Notes under the pieces: model-generated
Database searches by the model: none
Told to the model about the DNA's origin: nothing
The model's input: only the letters and a program-made list of their open reading frames with translations
Part shown: positions 51,433 to 59,471 of the stretch, piece after piece
Layout of the letters: every line of letters begins with the position of its first letter
Position numbering within the stretch: position 1 is the stretch's first letter
Program-made: the position numbers and the translations under genes
From: Lachnospiraceae bacterium
GTDB lineage: Bacteria > Bacillota > Clostridia > Lachnospirales > Lachnospiraceae
DNA length: 64,000 nt
NCBI GenBank assembly: GCA_017542245.1
Contig: JAFXXN010000160.1
Coordinates: 1-64,000 of the forward strand
Direction: 5' to 3'

Positions 51433-52509
51433 ATGAGCAGCAGTTACGGGAAAAATATAAAAGTGACTATTTTCGGGCAGTCTCATTCAAAGGCAATAGG
51501 AATGACCTTAGAGGGTATACCGGGCGGAAAGAAGATCGATCTTGAAAAACTGTATGCTTTTCTTTCAAGACGCGCTCCGGGAAAGAATGCATTTTCAACA
51601 CCGAGAAAGGAAGCGGATATTCCTGAATTCTTGAGCGGAATGGTAGGGGACATTACATGCGGGACTCCAATTACTGCCGCTATCATGAATACCAATACCA
51701 GATCACAGGATTATGATATATTAAAGGATATACCCCGTCCGGGACATGCGGATTATACGGGTTATATCAAATACGGAGAGAATAGGGATTATACGGGCGG
51801 CGGACATTTTTCGGGAAGGCTTACGGCTCCGCTTTGTATAGCGGGAGGCATTGCACTACAGCTGCTTGAAGAAAGTGGTATAAAAATATATGCACATATT
51901 GCTTCTATAGGAAGTATTAAAGATGATGCTGATTTTTTAAAAACTGTACAAGATAATACATCTTTTTCGATGGAAAGAAAAGATTTTCCTACTGTATCAG
52001 ATGAAAGCGGCAGGAAAATGATGGAATTTATTGCTGAAAAGAAAGCCGAAGGCGATTCTGTAGGGGGAATCGTAGAGTGTGTTATACTCGGCGTTCCGGC
52101 CGGAATCGGAGACCCTATGTTTGACGGGGTTGAGAACCGTATCGCCCAGGCTGTATTCGGTATTCCTGCAGTAAAGGGAATTGAATTCGGCAACGGATTT
52201 GAGGCAGCATGGCTTACAGGCAGCGAAAACAACGATGCTTTCTGTGTTAAAGATGGGAAAATAGTAACTGAAACAAATAACTGCGGAGGAATACTGGGCG
52301 GCATATCTGACGGTATGCCGATAGTTTTTAGGGCAGCTTTTAAACCTACTCCATCCATAGCAAAAGAGCAGAAAAGCGTGCGCCTTGACACTATGGAGGA
52401 AACCACACTTGTGGTCCCGGGAAGACATGATCCATGCATTGTTCCGCGTGCCGTACCGGTTGTTGAAGCAGTGGCAGCTATTGCTCTTTATGATATGCTT
52501 AACGACTGA
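51433..52509 (+). CDS. aroC: Chorismate synthase
   Basis: FMN-dependent enzyme making chorismate from EPSP, last step of the common aromatic pathway. 358 residues. Signatures: TIFGQSHSKAIGMTLEGIPGG, SRRAPGKNAFSTPRKE, RPGHADYTGYIKYG, GGHFSGRLTAPLCIAGGIA, ETNNCGGILGGISDGMPI and the final GRHDPCIVPRAVPVVEA. Good AAAGGAG site 40 bases after aroA. Last gene of the operon; aroD, aroE, aroK and the prephenate dehydratase gene are not in the window. No clear terminator follows. Confidence 0.96.
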   Translation: MSSSYGKNIKVTIFGQSHSKAIGMTLEGIPGGKKIDLEKLYAFLSRRAPGKNAFSTPRKEADIPEFLSGMVGDITCGTPITAAIMNTNTRSQDYDILKDIPRPGHADYTGYIKYGENRDYTGGGHFSGRLTAPLCIAGGIALQLLEESGIKIYAHIASIGSIKDDADFLKTVQDNTSFSMERKDFPTVSDESGRKMMEFIAEKKAEGDSVGGIVECVILGVPAGIGDPMFDGVENRIAQAVFGIPAVKGIEFGNGFEAAWLTGSENNDAFCVKDGKIVTETNNCGGILGGISDGMPIVFRAAFKPTPSIAKEQKSVRLDTMEETTLVVPGRHDPCIVPRAVPVVEAVAAIALYDMLND

Positions 52510-52655
52510 AACAGCCTGCTGAAGCCTTGAAATTACAAGGGATTTTCTTCTAGCAATAACTGTAAGCATTTTTTTGTGATTGAAGATAACAGGACAAAAA
52601 AAGATGTATTATATTGTTCAAAAAAGAAAAAAATAGCAATATTTGTATTTTTTGG

Positions 52656-52684
52656 TTGCATTTTTAAGCAAATAATGATAGAAT
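52656..52684 (+). promoter_or_regulatory. Promoter of the sugar ABC importer operon
   Basis: TTGCAT (52656-52661), 17-base spacer, TAGAAT (52679-52684). Confidence 0.6.
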
Positions 52685-52751
52685 CGCGATAATGATAAAT
52701 TTGCGGTGCAGTACGGGGGGTCTGCGCTGAAATATAAGAAAGGGGTTTATC

Positions 52752-53687
52752 ATGTCAAACGATTCTAATAGCCTCGGTAAGAATGGCTCATTCTGGCAAA
52801 ACATGGTTAGGCACAAAGCGCATATTATTTTGGCGCTTCCGGCGTTTTTAATCATGTTTTTTATTCTTTATGTCCCTATGGTAGGTCTTCTGGTAGCATT
52901 TAAGAACTATACATACTCGGGCGGTATTTTCGGAAGTGAATGGGCAGGACTGGATAACTTCAAGTTTTTGCTGGCATCGAAGGACACCTTCGTAAACATG
53001 ACTCTCAATACCCTCATTTACTATTTCATATTTACAGCTTTGGGAACTTTCTTAAACATTGTTCTTGCCATTGCTATAGATCAGTGTGTATTTAAGAAGT
53101 CAGCTAAAGCTATGCAAACCATAATGATTATCCCGGTTTTCATTTCATATGCTGCAGTTACATTTATCGTTGATGCTTTTATAAGTACCAACACAGGTAT
53201 ACTGAATAAAGCTTTTGGAATGAACACTAAGTTCTATTCGACCAAGGAATACTGGCCTGCAATTCTTACTATAGTAAAGATGTGGAACTCGGTAGGATAT
53301 GGTTCGGTTCTTTATATGTCTGTTTTAGCCGGAATTGATACGGGACTTTATGAGGCCGCACAGATAGACGGTGCTGGTAAATGGAAGCAGATATGGCATA
53401 TTACCCTTCCGGAACTTTTCCCCATGATCACGGTTATGCTTCTGCTTTCAGTCGGTGGTATCATGAGGTCTGATACAGGTCTTTTCTATCAGGTAACGCG
53501 TAACACCGGTATTCTCTATTCAAAAACTCAGGTTATTGACTCCTATGTACTTAATTCTATAACAAAGAGTTCCAATTTCGGATACACTGCAGCGGCGACA
53601 TTGTTCCAGTCCGTGGTGGGTCTTATCATGATGCTTGTAGCAAATGGTGCCGTGCGGAAGCTTGCGCCTGAAAATGCGTTATTCTAA
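52752..53687 (+). CDS. Sugar ABC transporter permease (LplB-like)
   Basis: 311-residue membrane subunit of a CUT1-type importer. About six helices, starting with HIILALPAFLIMFFILYVPMVGLLVAF. The EAA loop that contacts the ATPase reads YEAAQIDGAGKWKQIWHITLP (about 200-220). It is most like LplB/YteP permeases for oligosaccharides such as rhamnogalacturonan fragments. No ATPase gene is in the operon, so a shared MsmX-type ATPase elsewhere is expected, as is usual for this family. Ribosome site AAAGGGG. Confidence 0.9.
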   Translation: MSNDSNSLGKNGSFWQNMVRHKAHIILALPAFLIMFFILYVPMVGLLVAFKNYTYSGGIFGSEWAGLDNFKFLLASKDTFVNMTLNTLIYYFIFTALGTFLNIVLAIAIDQCVFKKSAKAMQTIMIIPVFISYAAVTFIVDAFISTNTGILNKAFGMNTKFYSTKEYWPAILTIVKMWNSVGYGSVLYMSVLAGIDTGLYEAAQIDGAGKWKQIWHITLPELFPMITVMLLLSVGGIMRSDTGLFYQVTRNTGILYSKTQVIDSYVLNSITKSSNFGYTAAATLFQSVVGLIMMLVANGAVRKLAPENALF

Positions 53688-53700
53688 GGGGGGATCGGTT

Positions 53701-54627
53701 ATGGCTAAAAAAGATTTGGACATGGTCTCTTCAGGACGCAGAGAGAAAAAAGGTGTCGGACAGATACTTCTTTTGATAGGACTTATAATATATACGCTGT
53801 TTTGTGCGTTACCCATACTTTTGGTATTTATTTCAGCATTTACCGATGATATGAGTATTACAACCAACGGATACAGCTTTTTCCCCGACAAGTGGTCATT
53901 GGATGGAATGAATGCGGTACTCCGATACGGTAAACAGCTCTTTACATCATATGGAGTAACAATCCTTGTTACCGTTTCCGGAACGGTGATCGGACTTTTG
54001 GTAATGAGTATGTATGCGTATGCAATAAGCAGACCCAGATTCAGATTAAGAAAGTTTTTATCTATCTATCTGATAATCCCCATGCTTTTCCAGGGCGGTC
54101 AGCTTTCAGCATACATTATATTCACAAATGTTTACGGACTTAAGGACAGCCTTTGGCTGCTTATCCTTCCGCTTTGTGTATCTACGATGAATGTAATCAT
54201 TCTCCGTACATTTATTGTAAACGGTATTCCTGCAGAACTTATGGAAGCTGCCAAGATAGACGGAGCAGGCGATTACAGAACATTCTTCCAGATAACGCTT
54301 CCGCTTATGAAACCTTCGCTTGCAGCAGTAGGCTTCATGATGGCAACTGCTTATTGGAATGACTGGCAGAATGCATTTATCTATATCGATTCTGACAGCA
54401 AACGTCCTCTTCAGATGCTTCTTATAAAGATACAGAAGAGTATTGAGTTCCTGCTGAACAATAACAATGTTCCGGCAAACGTCAGAGCGGCTATGGGAGA
54501 TACAATACCTCAGTATTCTTCTACCATGGCAACTGTTATCGTCGTTATAGGACCTATAATGGTTGTATATCCCTTCTTCCAGAAATACTTTATCAAGGGT
54601 CTTACCGTTGGTTCTGTAAAAGGATGA
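53701..54627 (+). CDS. Sugar ABC transporter permease (YtcP/LplC-like)
   Basis: 308-residue second permease, six helices. EAA loop LMEAAKIDGAGDYRTFFQITLP. Forms the membrane channel with the preceding permease. The start at 53701 is 13 bases after that gene and lies behind AAGGGGGGAT; the in-frame ATG at 53644 lies inside the upstream gene and is rejected. A hairpin (54660-54678) separates it from the binding-protein gene. Confidence 0.9.
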   Translation: MAKKDLDMVSSGRREKKGVGQILLLIGLIIYTLFCALPILLVFISAFTDDMSITTNGYSFFPDKWSLDGMNAVLRYGKQLFTSYGVTILVTVSGTVIGLLVMSMYAYAISRPRFRLRKFLSIYLIIPMLFQGGQLSAYIIFTNVYGLKDSLWLLILPLCVSTMNVIILRTFIVNGIPAELMEAAKIDGAGDYRTFFQITLPLMKPSLAAVGFMMATAYWNDWQNAFIYIDSDSKRPLQMLLIKIQKSIEFLLNNNNVPANVRAAMGDTIPQYSSTMATVIVVIGPIMVVYPFFQKYFIKGLTVGSVKG

Positions 54628-54659
54628 TTTTCGGAAAACTTGTTAAATTTTTAGATATC

Positions 54660-54678
54660 AAGCCGGATGGACCGGCTT
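54660..54678 (+). promoter_or_regulatory. Intercistronic hairpin before the binding-protein gene
   Basis: AAGCCGG-atgga-CCGGCTT without a T tail. Such hairpins often stabilise the downstream segment or reduce read-through and help the binding protein to be made in excess over its permeases. Confidence 0.6.
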
Positions 54679-54712
54679 AAGATATACAAACAAATTATAT
54701 ATGGAGGTTTTT

Positions 54713-56266
54713 ATGAAGAAACTCGTAGCACTTCTCTTAGTTGCAGTTATGGCTGTTTCTGTACTTGCCGGCTGTAGCAAAGAGGAAAACAAGGGTAGTG
54801 ATGCAACCACCACACCTGCAACTACCAACAATGACGGCAATTCCGGCAATTCCGGCAATACTTCTACCGGTGCACCTGTAAAGATCAGCCTTTACAGAGA
54901 TACCTTCAATCTTGAGTCTCCTGATTCAGCTCAGTTAAAGAAGGTACAGGATAACATCAACGCTTACATTAAGGATAAGATTAATGTAGAAGTTGAGATC
55001 CATGACATTCCTAACAGTGAGTATCCTGACAAGGCTAATCTTGCACTTGCTAACAACGAGATCAACCTTCTTTGGACAGCATCATGGATGGGAACAATCG
55101 GAACAAATGATCTGATCCCCAAGAATGCATGCTATGATCTTACAGAACTCCTTAAGGGAAGCACACTTTACAGCTCAATGGATGCCGGACAGTGGGAAGC
55201 TACCAAGTATAACGGAAAGAACTATTTCGTTCCCGTATACAAGGACAACGTAGAAGGTTATGACCTTATGTTCCGTCAGGAACTTATTGACAAGCACGGC
55301 TGGAACATTTCTTCTGTTACTAAACTTGCTGATCTTGAGCCCATGCTTGCAGATGCTAAGGCAGACGGCATCAAGTATCCTTTCCTTCTTCAGAAGACAG
55401 CTATGTTCTACAGATACTATCTTGATAAGTTTGATTTCTTCACAGCAGCTTCAGAGTCAAATTTCGTAGCTGTTGACAAGGCTTCAAACCAGGTAGTTAA
55501 CACTATTCAGACTCCTGAATACAAGGAGTATGTAACCCTTATCGCTAAGTGGGCAGAGGCTGGCTACATTTCAGAAGATGAAGTTACAAAGTCAGTTCTT
55601 GATACAACTACTCAGACACAGGATTGGGCTATTTCGTGGTGGACAGACGTTCCTGTAAACGATGAGGCAGACGGCCGTTATAAGCAGGATGTAACCATGC
55701 AGAAGATTACTGACAGATGGGCACATTCAACATCAGCTCTTGGTTCTTGCTACTGTGTAACTGCTAACAGTTCTGCAGAGCAGGCTAAGGCTTGTGTAGA
55801 TTTCCTTGGACTCCTTTATACCGATTCTAAACTTGCTGATATGTATACTTTCGGTGTTGAAGGCGAGGACTTCAATTATGTAACAGACGCAGCAGACGGA
55901 AATGCTAAGAAGGTTAAGCAGGAATCTGATAAGTACAACCACTCTATGTGGGAGTCAGCATCAGCTACAGTTGTTACCCCTGTTGACAACGAGCCCGGTA
56001 ACAAGGCTGATCTTTACAAGACCTTCAACGGTGGCGCTAAGACAAGCCCTGCAGCAGGTTTCCGTTTTGATAAGTCAAAGGTAGAGGCAGAACTTACAGC
56101 TTGCCAGAGTATCTTTGAAGAGTATGGATTCCCGCTTGAGATGGGTGGAGTTGCAGTTGCAGATGTAGATTCTACAATCGCATCGTACCAGGCAGCTCTT
56201 GATGCAGCAGGATACCAGAAAGTTCTTGCTGAGTTCCAGAGCCAGTACAATGCTTGGAAGGGTTGA
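54713..56266 (+). CDS. Extracellular solute-binding lipoprotein of the sugar ABC importer
   Basis: 517 residues. Lipoprotein signal MKKLVALLLVAVMAVSVLAGC with lipid Cys21, then a Thr/Asn/Gly-rich linker (about 25-50, TTTPATTNNDGNSGNSGNTS). The two-lobe family-1 binding domain follows, resembling LplA (NLALANNEINLLWTASW; KNYFVPVYKDNVEGYDLMFRQ). Codon choice is strongly biased, suggesting high expression. The start at 54713 follows GGAGG; a nearby ATG at 54701 overlaps that site. Ligand unknown, probably a plant or host oligosaccharide. Ends in a strong terminator. Confidence 0.9.
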   Translation: MKKLVALLLVAVMAVSVLAGCSKEENKGSDATTTPATTNNDGNSGNSGNTSTGAPVKISLYRDTFNLESPDSAQLKKVQDNINAYIKDKINVEVEIHDIPNSEYPDKANLALANNEINLLWTASWMGTIGTNDLIPKNACYDLTELLKGSTLYSSMDAGQWEATKYNGKNYFVPVYKDNVEGYDLMFRQELIDKHGWNISSVTKLADLEPMLADAKADGIKYPFLLQKTAMFYRYYLDKFDFFTAASESNFVAVDKASNQVVNTIQTPEYKEYVTLIAKWAEAGYISEDEVTKSVLDTTTQTQDWAISWWTDVPVNDEADGRYKQDVTMQKITDRWAHSTSALGSCYCVTANSSAEQAKACVDFLGLLYTDSKLADMYTFGVEGEDFNYVTDAADGNAKKVKQESDKYNHSMWESASATVVTPVDNEPGNKADLYKTFNGGAKTSPAAGFRFDKSKVEAELTACQSIFEEYGFPLEMGGVAVADVDSTIASYQAALDAAGYQKVLAEFQSQYNAWKG

Positions 56267-56312
56267 TAAGTGTAAAGCTGAAAACACTTATAGCTGATAA
56301 ATCCAAAAATAT

Positions 56313-56345
56313 AAAGGGATATGCAAATATGCATATCCCTTTTTG
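56313..56345 (+). terminator. Terminator of the sugar ABC operon
   Basis: AAGGGATATGC pairs with GCATATCCCTT around a short loop, followed by TTTTT. Confidence 0.9.
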
Positions 56346-56354
56346 TTACATTTA

Positions 56355-56876
56355 TTACAGAATGCCCATATCTTTCAGTTGTTTTATGGTTTCGGCTGAG
56401 TCTTTGAAGAGGATCCCGGTACCGCCTATGGCAGTCCATTCCGTTATATTTTTTGCATAATCATCTATAAGGATACAGTCCTTTCCGGTACAGAAATTCT
56501 TTTTCTCTTTACGAAGAACAGTGTTAATTATTATTTTGTCAGATAAGAGTCTTCTGACCCAATTTATCTTATCCTCGGCGGCACAGAAGATTTCCCTTTT
56601 AGGGCTCGGAATTCCGGTCAGTATTTCACAGCGGTCACCGTATTTTTCATAAATCATGTTAAACATTTCTCCTGCTCCGGGCATCATTTCCAGCAGGTCA
56701 TAAAAATGTCCTGCCTTTTTAACTTTGGACCACATTAGGTCTTCCGCTTCTTCATCTTTTTTTTCAGCATTCTGACCAACCGGCTCGGTCTTGCAGATTT
56801 CGCGGATTCCCCTTTCAAAATCAGCCAGTACGCCATCCATATCAAAATATATCTTTTTAACTTCAAATGTCTGCAT
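56355..56876 (-). CDS. HAD-family 5'-nucleotidase-like phosphatase
   Basis: 173 residues. The first HAD motif YFDMDGVLADF gives the nucleophile Asp12 and acid/base Asp14. A cap-like helical insert follows (about 25-70), then motif II in ILTGIPSPKRE (Thr) and the final acidic motif CILIDDYAKNITEW. The DMDGVLADF form and the small cap fit the NT5C/5'(3')-deoxyribonucleotidase group or phage-type nucleotidases; the true substrate is unknown. Convergent with the sugar importer operon, sharing the region of its terminator. Confidence 0.8.
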   Translation of the reverse strand: MQTFEVKKIYFDMDGVLADFERGIREICKTEPVGQNAEKKDEEAEDLMWSKVKKAGHFYDLLEMMPGAGEMFNMIYEKYGDRCEILTGIPSPKREIFCAAEDKINWVRRLLSDKIIINTVLRKEKKNFCTGKDCILIDDYAKNITEWTAIGGTGILFKDSAETIKQLKDMGIL

Positions 56877-57296
56877 GGTGAAATCCTTTCCTGTGTGTTT
56901 GTATGGGTCTATTATACATTCTGCTTATGTGAAAAGCAACCGGAATGTATCCATAAATTACGCAAAATCCTTCCAGACATTTTCGCAAACTGGCAAATCC
57001 GGTCCGCTTAAGAGTGCGAAAAGTCTGCGCGTTGCGAACAGCGTGCGGATAACACTCCGCCCCGTCCATCCTATTCATTTATCAACTTACCCAATCCTTT
57101 ACTCGCTCACTTACCTAATCCTTCACCAACTCCATCAATCATTCACATACATATTCATCCCTCAACATAAGGGTAAACTCTGAAAAAACTTGAAAAAGCA
57201 GATCTAAAAAATGGGGCCGGAAAATAGGCTTATAAAAAAGGTCGGAAAAATAAATTTGAAAAAATAGATTAAAAAAATAGGCTTAAAAATTATATT
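56877..57296. other. Gene-free region with extreme strand composition
   Basis: 57065-57170 holds a single G in 106 bases on the plus strand and contains a near-repeat ACTTACC[C/T]AATCCTT at 57085 and 57109. It is followed by a C-poor, A-tract-rich stretch (57180-57290) with degenerate repeats of AAAATAGGCTTA type. Just before, 57000-57060 is GC-rich with GAGTG/CACTC pairing. No credible ORF. Function unknown; the A-tracts may act as an upstream element for the transketolase promoter. Confidence 0.45.
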
Positions 57297-57324
57297 TGCT
57301 TAAAATCAATTTTTATGCTATGAT
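57296..57324 (+). promoter_or_regulatory. Promoter of transketolase
   Basis: TTGCTT (57296-57301), 17-base spacer, TATGAT (57319-57324). The leader then carries a perfect GTTATAC-tca-GTATAAC hairpin (about 57350-57366). Confidence 0.6.
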
Positions 57325-57396
57325 AATATATAATCAGAGGTATGTGCCGTTATACTCAGTATAACAGCGCGCTCAAATAAAAATCAGGAGGCAGCT

Positions 57397-59382
57397 ATGA
57401 GCAATATTGATGTAATGTCAGCAAATGCCATAAGAGTATTGGCAGCAGATGCTATTCAGAAGGCTAAATCAGGTCATCCGGGACTTCCTCTCGGCTGTGC
57501 AGATATCGCCTATGTTTTATGGGGAAAGGAAATGAACCACAATCCCAAGAACCCTGAGTGGAGAAACAGAGACCGTTTCATTCTTTCGGGCGGACATGGT
57601 TCTACCTTATTATATTCACTTCTTCATTTATTTGGATATGGTCTTAAGAAAGAAGACCTTATGCAGTTTAGACAGATGGATTCTCTTACACCCGGACATC
57701 CCGAGTACAGACATACAAAGGGTGTTGAAGCTACCACAGGCCCTCTTGGACAGGGTATGGCTATGGCAGTCGGCATGGCTATGGCAGAGAAGCACATGGC
57801 TGCTAAGTATAATAAAGATGGTTACAAGGTATTTGATCATTATACATATGTACTCGGCGGAGACGGATGTATGATGGAAGGTATCTCAAGCGAGGCATTC
57901 TCACTTGCAGGAACTTTAGGACTTGGAAAGCTTATCGTTCTTTACGATTCAAATAATATTACTATTGAGGGTTCAACCGATATCGCATTTGCAGAGAATG
58001 TAGAGAAGAGATTTGAAGCATTCGATTTCCAGACCATCGTAGTTGAGAACGGACATGATATGGATGCAATTCAGAAAGCTATCGAGCAGGCAAAGGCTTG
58101 TGAAGATAAGCCCAGCTTCATCATGTTCAAGACCAAGATCGGTAAAGGATGTCCTGCTAAGGAAGGTTCAGCTAAGGCACATGGAGAGCCTCTCGGTGAT
58201 GAGAATGTATTAGCATTAAAGGAGAACATTGGATGGCCTTCAACAGAGCCTTTCTTCGTTCCCGATGAGGTTTATGCTAACTATGAGGCTCTTGCAGCTA
58301 ACGGTGCAAAAGCAGAGGAAGCTTGGAACAAGCTTTACGCTGAGTACTGCGAGAAGTTCCCTGAGCTTAAAGCAGCTATCGAGGCTGATTTCAATCTTGA
58401 TATCGCTAAGGATCTTATCAATAATGAAGAGTACTGGAAGTTTGAGGACAAGGCTGAGGCTACACGTAAGCTTTCAGGTATGGCTCTTAACCGTGTTAAG
58501 GAGTTCGTTCCCGGCTTATTCGGCGGATCAGCAGACTTAGCTCCTTCAAACATTTCAGATATGAAGGGTGAGGCATTCTTCTCCAAGGAGGATGGTACAG
58601 GCAGAAATATCCATTACGGTGTTCGTGAACAGTCAATGGCAGCTATCGCTAATGGTATCACACTTTATGGACTCCGCGGATACGGCGCAACATTCTTCGT
58701 ATTCAGTGATTATACAAAGCCTATGGCAAGACTTGCTTCACTCATGAAGATTCCGACAGCTTTCATCTTTACTCATGACAGTATCGGTGTTGGTGAGGAC
58801 GGACCTACTCATGAGCCTATCGAGCAGGCAGCTATGTGGCGTGCACTTCCTAATTTCCATATGTTCAGACCTTGCGATGCAACTGAGACTCTGGCAGCTT
58901 GGTACAGTGCAGTTACATCTAAGACAACTCCTACAGGACTTGTTCTTACCCGTCAGAATCTTCCTCAGATTGCCGGTTCATCTAAGGATGCTTTAAAGGG
59001 CGGATATGTTATCCAGGATTCTGAAAAGGCAACTCCCGATGCAATCATCATCGCTACCGGTTCAGAGGTTAGCATTTCTGTAAAGGCTAAGGAGCTCTTA
59101 AAGGCAGAAGGCATCGATGTAAGAGTAGTTTCAATGCCTTGCGTTGACCTGTTCGAGGAGCAGAGTGCAGAGTACAAGGAGAGCGTACTTCCTAAGAGCG
59201 TTCGTGCAAGAGTTGCAGTTGAGGCTCTTTCAGACTTTGGCTGGGGCAAGTATGTAGGACTTGACGGTGCTACACTTTGTATGGAAGGCTTTGGTGCTTC
59301 AGCACCTCAGAACCTCTTATTTGAGAAGTTCGGATTCACAGCTGAGAATGTAGCAGCTAAGGTAAAGTCAGTTATTAAATAA
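57397..59382 (+). CDS. tkt: Transketolase
   Basis: Thiamine-diphosphate enzyme of the non-oxidative pentose phosphate pathway, moving two-carbon units between sugar phosphates. 661 residues, full length. Substrate and cofactor motifs: KSGHPGLPLGCADIAYVLW, RDRFILSGGHGSTLLYSLLH, GPLGQGMAMAVGMA, the ThDP motif GDGCMMEGISSEA...SNNITIEG, and the second domain with HYGVREQSMAAIANG and HDSIGVGEDGPTHEPIEQ. AGGAGG site; own promoter. Highly biased codons suggest strong expression. Single-gene unit. Confidence 0.97.
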   Translation: MSNIDVMSANAIRVLAADAIQKAKSGHPGLPLGCADIAYVLWGKEMNHNPKNPEWRNRDRFILSGGHGSTLLYSLLHLFGYGLKKEDLMQFRQMDSLTPGHPEYRHTKGVEATTGPLGQGMAMAVGMAMAEKHMAAKYNKDGYKVFDHYTYVLGGDGCMMEGISSEAFSLAGTLGLGKLIVLYDSNNITIEGSTDIAFAENVEKRFEAFDFQTIVVENGHDMDAIQKAIEQAKACEDKPSFIMFKTKIGKGCPAKEGSAKAHGEPLGDENVLALKENIGWPSTEPFFVPDEVYANYEALAANGAKAEEAWNKLYAEYCEKFPELKAAIEADFNLDIAKDLINNEEYWKFEDKAEATRKLSGMALNRVKEFVPGLFGGSADLAPSNISDMKGEAFFSKEDGTGRNIHYGVREQSMAAIANGITLYGLRGYGATFFVFSDYTKPMARLASLMKIPTAFIFTHDSIGVGEDGPTHEPIEQAAMWRALPNFHMFRPCDATETLAAWYSAVTSKTTPTGLVLTRQNLPQIAGSSKDALKGGYVIQDSEKATPDAIIIATGSEVSISVKAKELLKAEGIDVRVVSMPCVDLFEEQSAEYKESVLPKSVRARVAVEALSDFGWGKYVGLDGATLCMEGFGASAPQNLLFEKFGFTAENVAAKVKSVIK

Positions 59383-59433
59383 GATATTTTGATAACAAGC
59401 ATATATTGTTAATTTATTTTTCAAAAATTATAG

Positions 59434-59466
59434 AAGGCGGGTATTGCAATTACAATATCCGCCTTT
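59434..59466. terminator. Terminator between tkt and the convergent helicase gene
   Basis: AAGGCGGGTATTG pairs with CAATATCCGCCTT, T/A-flanked on both sides. Confidence 0.85.
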
Positions 59467-59471
59467 AAAGT

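Noticed and set aside
51789-52439. 216-codon open frame antisense to chorismate synthase
   Set aside because: It lies wholly inside a well-conserved gene, has no ribosome site and its translation is low-complexity Ser/Pro; a shadow frame.
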